NCBI RefSeq assembly: GCF_004912155.1
Contig: NZ_STGX01000003.1
Coordinates: 360,501 to 409,374, forward strand
Length of the DNA stretch: 48,874 nucleotides
Source: Glycomyces paridis
GTDB lineage: Bacteria; Actinomycetota; Actinomycetes; Mycobacteriales; Micromonosporaceae
Direction: 5' to 3'
In this document: piece after piece, positions 8,278-15,186 of the stretch
Position numbering within the stretch: position 1 is the first letter of the stretch
How the letters are laid out: every line of letters starts with the position of its first letter
The notes under the pieces: model-generated
The model's input: only the letters and a program-made list of their open reading frames with translations
Told to the model about the DNA's origin: nothing
The model's database searches: none
Translations under genes and position numbers: made by a program

Positions 8278-9449
8278 CAATCCCGCCGGTGCGCGGCGAC
8301 GACGAGCACCGCCAGCGCCGCGGTCGTCCCGGCGAGGGCCATGACGGTCGAGGGCGAGCCGCGGTCGACGGCCGCGCCGCCCAGGAGCGCGCCGAGCGAG
8401 ATGGTGGCCTGGAACGAGGCGGTGAACAGCACCCCGGCCGCTTCGGGAGAGTCCGGTGCGGCCCTGGCGAACCAGGTCTGGGAGCAGACCGGCACGCCGC
8501 CGTAGGACGCGCCCCAGAGGACGAGGAGCGCGATGGCCCCGGCTAGGTCGCGTCCGGCGACCGGCAGCAGCAGCGTCCCGGCGGCGATGCCCGCGGCGAC
8601 GCCGGCGAAGGCCGCGCGCGGCCACCGCGACACCAGGGCGCCGAACACGAGGTTCCCCGCGATCCCGGCCGACCCGTAGACGAGCAGCGCCACGGTGATC
8701 GCGGTCGGCCCGGCCCCGGTGACCTGTTCGAGGAACGGCGTCACATACGTGTAGGCGCCGAAGTGGGCGAGCACCACGAGCACCGTTGCGGCCAGCGCGA
8801 ACCGCGTGCCCGCGCGTCGCAGCACTCGCGCCAGCAGCGCCGCACGTGTCGGCCGCTCGGCGGGCAGCGGCGGCAGCGTCAGCAGCAGCGCGGTGAGGAC
8901 GGCGACGCTGAGGAAGCCGAGGACCGCGAACGCCGTGCGCCATCCGGCGAGCTGCCCGATGAAGGTGCCGGCCGGGACGCCGAGTACGGACCCGAGCGGC
9001 ACGGCCGAGAAGACCACGGCGGTCGCGCGGCCCGCGGCGGCGGGCACGAGCCGGCCCGCCAGTCCCGCCCCGATCGACCAGAAGCCGCCGATGGCGACGC
9101 CGACGAGCACCCGCGAGGCGAGGAGGACCCCGAAGTCCGTCGCCGCCGCCGCGAGGACGTTCGCTGCCGCGAGCAGCGACACGAAGGCGCACAGCATGGT
9201 CCGGCGGTCGAAGCGCGCGGTCGCGGTGGTCACCACCGGCGCCGCGACCGCCGCGAGGACGCCCGGCACGGTCATCATGAGCCCGGCCGTGCCGTCGGAG
9301 ACCGAGAACTCGGCGCCGATCGAGGTGAGCAGTCCGATGGGGAGTATCTCGGTGGTGACGAGCGCGAAGATCCCCGCCGTCACCGCGAGCACCGCGGGCC
9401 ATCGTGCGGTCGTCTCGGCGGTCTCCGTCGGCGCGGTGTCGGTCTGCAA
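8277..9449 (-). CDS. MFS transporter, DHA1-type drug/sugar efflux
   Basis: About 390 aa with 12 hydrophobic segments. The MFS motif A-like loop R-F-D-R-R follows helix 2, and L-A-S-R-V-L-V-G-V-A-I-G-G-F-W matches helix 4 of the DHA1 (YdhP/AraJ/NepI-like) efflux group. Likely a proton-driven exporter; substrate unknown. The start is uncertain: a TTG at 9449 gives a 17-residue N-tail before helix 1 and has an AGGA sequence nearby, while a GTG at 9500 extends it by 17 residues with no clear ribosome site. It stands alone on this strand, converging on the small membrane gene. Confidence 0.8.
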   Translation of the reverse strand: MQTDTAPTETAETTARWPAVLAVTAGIFALVTTEILPIGLLTSIGAEFSVSDGTAGLMMTVPGVLAAVAAPVVTTATARFDRRTMLCAFVSLLAAANVLAAAATDFGVLLASRVLVGVAIGGFWSIGAGLAGRLVPAAAGRATAVVFSAVPLGSVLGVPAGTFIGQLAGWRTAFAVLGFLSVAVLTALLLTLPPLPAERPTRAALLARVLRRAGTRFALAATVLVVLAHFGAYTYVTPFLEQVTGAGPTAITVALLVYGSAGIAGNLVFGALVSRWPRAAFAGVAAGIAAGTLLLPVAGRDLAGAIALLVLWGASYGGVPVCSQTWFARAAPDSPEAAGVLFTASFQATISLGALLGGAAVDRGSPSTVMALAGTTAALAVLVVAAHRRD

Positions 9450-9563
9450 GTGTCGGCGTCCTGTCCTGTCTCGCGGTGCTGCGGGCAGGCACAACCTCAC
9501 CAGGCGGGGCCGCCGGATGCTGGCCGGAGAACGACGTCAACGGGGGAACCGGCGCACCCGCCG

Positions 9564-10082
9564 CTACGGCGCCCGCCAGTCCAGACCGACCGAGGCGACC
9601 ACCTCGCCGAACCGCGGCAGGTTCAAGCCCACCGCCGCCTCATGTTCGGCCCTGCTCAAGGCGCTCATGGCGTCCTCGGCGAACACCAGGTCGTAGCCGT
9701 GGTCGGAGGCCGCCCGCGCGGTCGACTCCACGCCGAGGTTCGTCATGATCCCTGCCATGACGAGCCGGTCCGCGCCGAATCCGCGCAGCGTCGCTTCGAG
9801 GTCGGTGCCGTAGAAGCCGCCGATGGACCGCTTCACGACCACGGCGTCGGCGACCGCGGACGCCTCCGGCGCCAGTTCGCTGCCGAGCGGCTGCTCGGCG
9901 ACGTTCGGGCGCTCGACGCGGATCGCCACCACCCGGGCACCCGCCGTCCGGGCGTTCCCGGCCAGCGCGAGCGCCGATTCGAGCACCGCGGCACCGGAGC
10001 GGGGATGCAGGTCGAGGGCGAGCAGTCGGGGCATGAGGTCGACGAGTACGACCGCGGTCGTTCGGGGGTCGAGAATGGTCAT
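9564..10082 (-). CDS. Isochorismatase-fold hydrolase with Gly at the nucleophile position, copy 1
   Basis: 172 aa of the cysteine hydrolase/isochorismatase fold. Asp15 (V-L-V-D-L-M-P-R) and Lys84 (V-V-V-K-R-S) match two of the catalytic triad residues. The usual catalytic Cys is Gly117 in M-T-N-L-G-V-E-S-T-A, as in true isochorismatases such as EntB/PhzD and unlike the amidase members. It may therefore act on a non-amide substrate; which one is unknown. The ATG at 10082 is preferred over GTG 10088 because TACTGT lies six bases upstream on the minus strand. A close paralogue lies at 11617-12129 across the intervening ArsR pair. Confidence 0.8.
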   Translation of the reverse strand: MTILDPRTTAVVLVDLMPRLLALDLHPRSGAAVLESALALAGNARTAGARVVAIRVERPNVAEQPLGSELAPEASAVADAVVVKRSIGGFYGTDLEATLRGFGADRLVMAGIMTNLGVESTARAASDHGYDLVFAEDAMSALSRAEHEAAVGLNLPRFGEVVASVGLDWRAP

Positions 10083-10116
10083 CGGCACACAGTAGGGCGT
10101 GCCGTCCCCCCTTTCG

Positions 10117-10176
10117 CAACCGATCGGTTGACAACGGTCGGTTCTCGGGCTAGCGTGGTATTCAACCGATCAGTTG
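10117..10176 (+). promoter_or_regulatory. ArsR promoter with paired palindromic operators
   Basis: A TTGACA -35 box (10128-10133) is separated by 17 bases from TAGCGT (10151-10156). A perfect 14-base palindrome CAACCGATCGGTTG (10117-10130) overlaps the -35 box, and a near copy CAACCGATCAGTTG (10163-10176) lies just past the expected transcription start, 46 bases away centre to centre. A related half site (CAACGGTCGGTT, 10132-10143) lies in the spacer. This is the expected geometry for autorepression by the ArsR protein encoded immediately downstream. Confidence 0.75.
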
Positions 10177-10186
10177 AGGACGATCA

Positions 10187-10543
10187 GTGGACGACAGCAG
10201 CAACCGCCTGGACCGCGCCTTCGCCGCGCTGGCCGATCCGACCCGGCGCGACCTCGTCGCCCGCCTGGCCGGCTCGGACGCGACCGTGGGCGAGCTCGCC
10301 GAGCCGTACGACGTGAGCCTCCAGGCGATCTCCAAGCACGTGAAGGTGCTCGAAGAGGCCGGCCTGGTGACCCGCAGCAGGGACGCCCAGCGTCGGCCGG
10401 TCCACCTGCACGCCGAGACGTTCGACCTCATGACCACGTGGATCGAGCGCTACCGCCGCGAGGCCGAGGAGCGCTACTCCCGCCTCGACGCCCTCCTGGC
10501 CCGCGGGGCCGAGGACCGAACCGACTTGAAGGAAGCATCATGA
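10187..10543 (+). CDS. ArsR-family winged-helix repressor
   Basis: 118 aa. The L-A-D-P-T-R-R-D-L-V-A-R-L opening and the helix-turn-helix V-G-E-L-A-E-P-Y-D-V-S-L-Q-A-I-S-K-H-V (about residues 35-55) are typical of the ArsR subfamily that pairs with SRPBCC (AHSA1) genes. No metal-binding Cys pair is visible, so it is probably not a metal sensor. GTG start with GAGGA about six bases upstream. It overlaps the next gene by four bases (ATGA), so the two are co-translated, and it likely controls its own promoter through the palindromes at 10117-10176. Confidence 0.88.
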   Translation: MDDSSNRLDRAFAALADPTRRDLVARLAGSDATVGELAEPYDVSLQAISKHVKVLEEAGLVTRSRDAQRRPVHLHAETFDLMTTWIERYRREAEERYSRLDALLARGAEDRTDLKEAS

Positions 10544-11580
10544 CCAGCAACAGGACCGAGATCTCGGCCGACCCGAAGGCGCCGACGATCGAAATAACGC
10601 GGGCGTTCGACGCGCCGCCCGAAGCGGTGTTCCGCGCGCACGTCGACCCCGAGCTCTACGCCCAGTGGGTCGGGCCGCGCTCGGTCACCACCAGGATCAT
10701 CCGCTGGGAGGCCCGCACCGGCGGCGCATGGGCCTTCGCCAACGACCGCGGCGGCGAGGAGATCGCCGCGTTCTTCGGCAGCTTCCACGAAGTGCGCGAG
10801 AACGAACGGATCGTCTGGACCTTCACCTACGAGGGCGAGCCCGACGGCGTCGCCCTGGAGACGGTGACCTTCGAGCCGCTCGAAGGCGGGCGCACGCAGC
10901 TCCGAGTGCTCAGCGTCGTCGGGGACTTCGCGTCCCGGGACGCCATCCTCGCCAGCGGCATGGACACCGGCGTCAACGAAGGCTACGAGAAGCTCGACCG
11001 CCTGCTCCGGCCGCAGACCCCCGACACCCCGGCCGGGCGCCACGCCCGCGACGCCGCCGCCTTCACCGCCCTGGTCGAGTCCGCCGGCCCCGCCGACTGG
11101 GCGCGCCCCAGCCCGGTCCCCGAATGGACCGCCCTCGACGTCGTCAAGCACCTGGTCGAATGGCCCCGCGACTTCCTCAAGGGCGCCGGGATCGAACTGG
11201 AGCCCTTGGACGTCGACGTCGACGCCGACCCGGCCGCCGCCTGGGCCCGCCACGTCGCCGACATCCAAGCGATCCTCGACGACCCCGCCGGCCGCGTCCT
11301 CTCCAACCCGAACACTGGCGACAACCCCGTCGACCAGGCGATCGACCAGTTCTACACCGTCGACGTCTGGGCCCACTCCTGGGACCTCGCCAAAGCCCTC
11401 GGCCGCGAACCGGCCCTGGACGAGGAACGCTGCACGGCCGCCCTCGAAGGCATGCGACCGATCGAGCAGATCCTCCGCGACTCCGGCCAGTTCGGCCCCG
11501 CCGTCCCCGTTCCCGACGACGCCTCCCCCCAAGACAGGTTCGCCGCCTTCATCGGCCGCGACCCCGCCTGGCGCCCATGA
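10540..11580 (+). CDS. SRPBCC (AHSA1) domain fused to a TIGR03086-like mycothiol-isomerase-type domain
   Basis: 346 aa in two parts. Residues about 15-155 form an AHSA1-type SRPBCC domain (I-T-R-A-F-D-A-P-P-E-A-V-F and W-T-F-T-Y-E-G patterns), a hydrophobic-ligand pocket. Residues about 170-345 resemble the TIGR03086/maleylpyruvate isomerase N-terminal family (V-P-E-W-T-A-L-D-V-V-K-H-L). In most genomes these occur as separate proteins. The ATG is set by the four-base overlap with arsR. The fusion suggests ligand binding by one half and metal or thiol chemistry by the other; its substrate is unknown and may be what the ArsR protein responds to. Confidence 0.75.
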   Translation: MTSNRTEISADPKAPTIEITRAFDAPPEAVFRAHVDPELYAQWVGPRSVTTRIIRWEARTGGAWAFANDRGGEEIAAFFGSFHEVRENERIVWTFTYEGEPDGVALETVTFEPLEGGRTQLRVLSVVGDFASRDAILASGMDTGVNEGYEKLDRLLRPQTPDTPAGRHARDAAAFTALVESAGPADWARPSPVPEWTALDVVKHLVEWPRDFLKGAGIELEPLDVDVDADPAAAWARHVADIQAILDDPAGRVLSNPNTGDNPVDQAIDQFYTVDVWAHSWDLAKALGREPALDEERCTAALEGMRPIEQILRDSGQFGPAVPVPDDASPQDRFAAFIGRDPAWRP

Positions 11581-11586
11581 CCACCA

Positions 11587-11617
11587 AGGCGCCGTGCCGA
11601 ACCCCGGCACGGCGCCT
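11587..11617. terminator. Bidirectional hairpin terminator between convergent genes
   Basis: 13-bp perfect stem (11587-11599 with 11605-11617) and a five-base loop, seven bases after the fusion gene's stop and touching the stop of the convergent isochorismatase-like gene. It is built like the hairpin at 8249-8277. Confidence 0.8.
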
Positions 11618-12129
11618 CACCCCCAGTGCACCGCCGACGACGGCGCCACCTCCCCGAACCGAGGCAGGTTGTACCGCACCGACGCCTCGTGATGCTCCGC
11701 GAACCGAGCGCTCATCGCATCCTCCACGAACACGAGCCGATGCCCCTGGTCGTACGCCGCCCTCGCGGTCGACTCGACCCCGATGTTCGTTCGAATCCCC
11801 GCCATCACCAGCGTCTCGATGCCACGCTCCCGCAGCAACGCGTCCAGCCCGGTCCCGTGATACCCGCCGACCGTCCGCTTCACGACCACCGCATCCGCAA
11901 GCGCGGCAACCGCAGGCGCCAATTCACTCCCGGGCGGCTGCACTGCTGCCCCCGTACGTTCCAACCGGATCGCGACCACGAAAGCGCCCGCACTCCGAGC
12001 ACGCTCGGCCAGAGCCACCGCGGCTTCGAGCACCACCGCACCCGGGCGCGGCCCCAGCTCCAACTCCAGCAACCGCGGCATGAGGTCGACGAGGACGAGG
12101 GCACTGCGTTGGGGGTCAAGGGTTGTCAT
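11617..12129 (-). CDS. Isochorismatase-fold hydrolase with Gly at the nucleophile position, copy 2
   Basis: 170 aa, a paralogue of the gene at 9564-10082. Asp15, Lys84 and Gly117 (R-T-N-I-G-V-E-S-T-A) fall at identical positions, so it also lacks the cysteine of the amidase-type members. The ATG at 12129 matches the paralogue's start and has TACGGT seven bases upstream on the minus strand, again a leaderless pattern. The two copies flank the arsR/fusion operon on the opposite strand, suggesting a local duplication. Reaction unknown. Confidence 0.8.
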   Translation of the reverse strand: MTTLDPQRSALVLVDLMPRLLELELGPRPGAVVLEAAVALAERARSAGAFVVAIRLERTGAAVQPPGSELAPAVAALADAVVVKRTVGGYHGTGLDALLRERGIETLVMAGIRTNIGVESTARAAYDQGHRLVFVEDAMSARFAEHHEASVRYNLPRFGEVAPSSAVHWG

Positions 12130-12196
12130 GCGGTCCACCGTAATCGGGGGCGGTGCACCGGCCGGTCAGTGGTCACTCGCACCCGATCACGGCGTT

Positions 12197-12646
12197 TCAT
12201 GTCAGGCGATGGTGCCACCACCCGCTGAGCTCGTGTTCTCTTAGGGGCGCTCGGAAATCGGGAAGGGTGCGATCGCGGTAGCGTCGATCGAGCGCGGCGA
12301 CTTCGCGGCGGAGCTCGGATCGCGGGCGGCCGCGCAGTTCCTCGAGGACCGTTTCGAGTACATCGCGGGCGTGGCGCACATCGTCGATGGAGCATCCGGG
12401 GCAAGAGCAATCGGCCGACTTCGGATAGAGCAGGCCGCGACCTGTGGCGAGGAACGCCCGATAGCGGCGCAATGCCGATGCCGTCACGCCCGGGAAGAGA
12501 TGGTAGTGGCGGGAGTGGTACTCCACGCGGTGGATCGCCGCGACAGTGCGCGCCGAGAGACGCGCGATGTCTTGGGACGGTGGATCATCGGGGTAGGGGA
12601 GGGTTCGCAGTTCGGCGCGAATCGCGCCGGGACTCTTACGCGCCAT
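12197..12646 (-). CDS. Unknown protein with a CxCPxC motif
   Basis: 149 aa, basic and helix-rich, family not recognised. The central S-A-D-C-S-C-P-G-C-S segment (three closely spaced Cys, about residues 79-84) could bind zinc or an iron-sulfur centre. The C-terminal half is charged and ends in G-W-W-H-H-R. An AAAGG lies five bases before the ATG. G/C use at third positions is less extreme than in neighbouring genes, which may mean weaker expression or foreign origin. A possible ten-codon upstream frame overlaps its start (12636-12668). Confidence 0.55.
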   Translation of the reverse strand: MARKSPGAIRAELRTLPYPDDPPSQDIARLSARTVAAIHRVEYHSRHYHLFPGVTASALRRYRAFLATGRGLLYPKSADCSCPGCSIDDVRHARDVLETVLEELRGRPRSELRREVAALDRRYRDRTLPDFRAPLREHELSGWWHHRLT

Positions 12647-12668
12647 GCGCCTTTCGTGAGTTCGTCAT
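12636..12668 (-). CDS. Possible ten-codon upstream open reading frame (MTNSRKAHGA)
   Basis: On the minus strand TAGGAT (12675-12680) is followed six bases later by an ATG that opens ten codons and stops within the start of the CxCPxC gene. The leaderless spacing matches other starts in the window, so ribosomes could load here and reinitiate on the main gene. It is too short to judge by composition. Confidence 0.25.
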   Translation of the reverse strand: MTNSRKAHGA

Positions 12669-12682
12669 GCCCACATCCTAGT

Positions 12683-12710
12683 CGCGCCGGGCGGCTGCCC
12701 GCCCGGCGCG
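12683..12710 (-). terminator. Hairpin terminator of the kamA-kce operon
   Basis: 12-bp perfect GC stem (12683-12694 with 12699-12710) and a four-base loop, beginning eight bases after the kce stop on the minus strand. No U-tract. Confidence 0.75.
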
Positions 12711-12717
12711 ATGGGAT

Positions 12718-13557
12718 TCAGTCGGCGTCTCGCATTCGTAGCAGCTTTCTTGCCTCGACGGTGGTGATGGCGGGGCGTTGGGCGAGCGCGGCGGCTTCGG
12801 CGGCGCGGGTGACGAGTTGGTCGTTGCCGGTGACGGGTTGTCGGCGGGCGAAGGTGACGGTGTCCTCCATGCCGACGCGGAGGTGGCCGCCGTGGGCGAT
12901 GGCGGCGAACATGACCGGGAGGGTCGTGCGGCCGATGCCGGTGGCGGAGAAGGTGGTGCCTTCCGGCAGGTAGCGGGCGGTGGCCTCCGCGAAGGTCGTG
13001 ACCGTAGAAGCGTCGCCGGGTGCGCCGCCGGGGACGCCGAGGACGAAGTCGACGTGGACGTGGTCGCCGAAGGGGAGGCCGCGCTGGTCGAGGAGGCGCG
13101 CCAGGGAGGTGACGTGGCCGAGGTCGAAGAGTTCGTACTCGGGCACGACGGCCTTGTCCCGCATCCGCTCGTGGAGGTCGACGATGAAGTCCCAGCGGTT
13201 GGTGAAGACGTCGGGGCCGAAGTTGACGGTGCCCATCGTGCAGGAGGCCATGTCGGGTTCGGCGTCGAGCACCGCCAGACGCGCCGCCTCGCCGTCGCGG
13301 ACCGAACCGCCGGTGGAGAGCTGCACGATGAGGTCGGTCGACTCGCGCAGGGCCGCGACGGCGTCGCGGAGGCGCACCGGGTCGAGGGTCGGCTTGGCCG
13401 CGTCGTCGCGGAGGTGGACGTGGATGATCGAGGCGCCGGCCCGCTCGCAGGCCACGGCCGCCGCGACCAGCTCATCCAGTGTCACCGGCAGGGCCGGGAC
13501 CTCGCCCTTGTCGACCTCGGCCCCGGTGGGGGCCACCGTGATGAGGGTCCCGGTCAT
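12718..13557 (-). CDS. kce: 3-keto-5-aminohexanoate cleavage enzyme (BKACE family)
   Basis: 279 aa. The family (DUF849/BKACE) is recognised from T-V-A-P-T-G-A-E near the N-terminus, I-I-H-V-H-L-R-D (metal-binding His pair, about residues 45-48), L-S-T-G-G and the glycine-rich G-V-P-G-G-A-P-G. Kce is a zinc enzyme that condenses 5-amino-3-oxohexanoate with acetyl-CoA to give 3-aminobutyryl-CoA and acetoacetate. Other BKACE members use other beta-keto acids, but neighbouring kamA, kdd, kamDE and kal make the lysine role the clear choice. The ATG at 13557 overlaps the kamA stop by four bases; the frame runs open through kamA but that is not coding. Confidence 0.9.
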   Translation of the reverse strand: MTGTLITVAPTGAEVDKGEVPALPVTLDELVAAAVACERAGASIIHVHLRDDAAKPTLDPVRLRDAVAALRESTDLIVQLSTGGSVRDGEAARLAVLDAEPDMASCTMGTVNFGPDVFTNRWDFIVDLHERMRDKAVVPEYELFDLGHVTSLARLLDQRGLPFGDHVHVDFVLGVPGGAPGDASTVTTFAEATARYLPEGTTFSATGIGRTTLPVMFAAIAHGGHLRVGMEDTVTFARRQPVTGNDQLVTRAAEAAALAQRPAITTVEARKLLRMRDAD

Positions 13558-15032
13558 CCGACCTCCGCCGTCTCGTCCTGCCGCGCCGAGGCCAGCCGCG
13601 AGCGGGCCGCGGCCTCGTTGCCGGCCTCGCGGGCGGCGACCGGCGGGTGCATGTTCGCCCACCACTGCTGACCGGCCTTGGGCAGCGTGTCGATCGGGTC
13701 GTAGAACGGGTAGCGGCGGGTGAGGGCGTCGGGGTCGTCGGCCTCGATGGAGGTCCGGTAGTTCTTGGTCCAGTAGGAGATCCCCAGCTCCCGGTCGTAC
13801 TCGGAGAGCTGGTGGACCCAGCGCTTGCCGACCATCGGCACGTCGCAGATGATCCGCGGGGTCGCGTACCCCGGCAGGTACCCCATGATCGCCGTCTGGA
13901 GCTCCTGGGCCTGCGCCACGGAGGTCCGCCAGTGCTCGGCGTTGGGGATCATGTCGCACATGTAGAAGTAGTACGGCAGGATGTTCGCCTCGCCCTGCAT
14001 GGCGAAGCACAGGTCGAGCAGGTCGGCCTGGGTGTCGTTGATGCCGCGCATGAGCACGCCCTGGTTGCGCACGTCGCGCACGCCCGCGTCGAGCATCGCC
14101 GCCGCGGCCCTCGCCACCGTCGGGGTCACCGAGTTGACGTGGTTGATGTGCGTGTGGATCGCGAGGTTGACGCCACGGTCGGCGGCGGTCTTGGCGATGC
14201 GGCCCATGCCGTCCACGACCTCGTCCTGGAGCCAGTGCTGCGGCAGGCCCATGAGCGCCTTGGTCGCCAGGCGGATGTCGCGGATCGTCTCGACGTCGAG
14301 CAGCCGTGTCAGGAACGCCTCGAGCTGGCGCCACGGCAGGTTCGCCACGTCGCCGCCGGAGACCACCACGTCGCGCACGCCCGGGTGCGCCTCCAGGTAC
14401 TCCAGGATCGCGCTCTGGCGGTCGACGGGCTTGAGCGCCAGCCGCCGCTTGTCCACTGTGGGCGTGGAGTTGCCGACGAGGTCCATGCGGGTGCAGTGCC
14501 CGCAGTACTGCGGGCAGGTCGACAGGAGCTCGGCGAGGACCTTCGTCGGATACCGGTGGGTCAGCCCCTCGACGGCCCACATGTCGTGCTCGTGCAGCGA
14601 GTCGCGGCCCGAGAACGGGTGCGAGGGCCAGTCGGTGCGCCGGTCGGAGGCGACCGGGAGCATGTAGCGGCGCACCGGGTCGGCCAGGAACGCCTCGGTC
14701 CACGAGCCCGGCGCGGTCTCCTCGACCGCCGGCACCATCGTGTTGAGCATCTGCGGCGGCAGGAGCATCGACATCGTCGCCGAGTGCGCCATGTCCGCGG
14801 CCAGGTCCTCGTAGAACGACTCGTCGAGCCGGTCGCCGACCACCTCCCGCAGTTGCTTGACGTTCTTGACGCAGTGCGACCGCTGCCACTGGGCCGAGGC
14901 CCAGTCCTCCGCGGTGGCCTCCCGCCAGCCGGGGAACCGCGTCCAGTCCGGCTCGACGAGCGTGCGGCGCCGGTACTGGTAGGGCTGCTCGATCACCACG
15001 GGCGCCTTCGCACCGAACGGTCGATCCGACAC
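13554..15032 (-). CDS. kamA: Lysine 2,3-aminomutase, radical SAM/PLP
   Basis: 492 aa, somewhat longer than the roughly 415-aa clostridial enzyme because of an N-terminal extension. The radical SAM cluster motif C-P-Q-Y-C-G-H-C places Cys at 173, 177 and 180. Asp360 (Y-M-C-D-M) and Asp397 (I-C-D-V-P) line up with the two aspartates that hold the lysine side-chain amine in the clostridial enzyme, and Lys403 in V-G-K-R-W is the likely PLP lysine. It converts L-lysine to L-beta-lysine, the first step of the pathway. GTG start with GGAGG seven bases upstream. Operon with kce; divergent from kdd. Confidence 0.88.
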   Translation of the reverse strand: MSDRPFGAKAPVVIEQPYQYRRRTLVEPDWTRFPGWREATAEDWASAQWQRSHCVKNVKQLREVVGDRLDESFYEDLAADMAHSATMSMLLPPQMLNTMVPAVEETAPGSWTEAFLADPVRRYMLPVASDRRTDWPSHPFSGRDSLHEHDMWAVEGLTHRYPTKVLAELLSTCPQYCGHCTRMDLVGNSTPTVDKRRLALKPVDRQSAILEYLEAHPGVRDVVVSGGDVANLPWRQLEAFLTRLLDVETIRDIRLATKALMGLPQHWLQDEVVDGMGRIAKTAADRGVNLAIHTHINHVNSVTPTVARAAAAMLDAGVRDVRNQGVLMRGINDTQADLLDLCFAMQGEANILPYYFYMCDMIPNAEHWRTSVAQAQELQTAIMGYLPGYATPRIICDVPMVGKRWVHQLSEYDRELGISYWTKNYRTSIEADDPDALTRRYPFYDPIDTLPKAGQQWWANMHPPVAAREAGNEAAARSRLASARQDETAEVG

Positions 15033-15081
15033 CTTCTCACCTCCATGACCGGGATGTTGGCCCGGTGAAACCTCGCAGACG

Positions 15082-15169
15082 GAGGATAACCGTCTTGTGA
15101 CGAGGATAACCTTCCGTTACAGTTGTGCGCTAGGTCCCGCATATTGAGACTCCATAACATCCCCGTTAT
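15082..15169. promoter_or_regulatory. Divergent control region of the lysine cluster with repeated GATAAC motifs
   Basis: GAGGATAACC occurs twice in direct repeat exactly 20 bases apart (15082-15091, 15102-15111). ATAAC (15154-15158) and GTTAT (15165-15169) form a further inverted pair. The 154-base space between kamA and kdd must hold both promoters. The 20-base periodicity suggests regulator sites on one face of the helix, or alternatively tandem TATCCT -10 boxes for kamA on the minus strand. No cobalamin or lysine riboswitch fold was seen. Confidence 0.5.
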
Positions 15170-15186
15170 CAGGAAGGGCGGCAACG

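Noticed and set aside
13554-13557. Four-base ATGA overlaps (also at 6117, 10540, 17839) as frameshift signals
   Set aside because: These are ordinary stop-start overlaps for translational coupling, with separate complete domains on each side.
12718-14889. A kamA-kce fusion read in the kce frame
   Set aside because: Upstream of 13557 the frame is Arg/Ala/Pro shadow sequence; kamA is coded in a different frame with clear radical SAM motifs.
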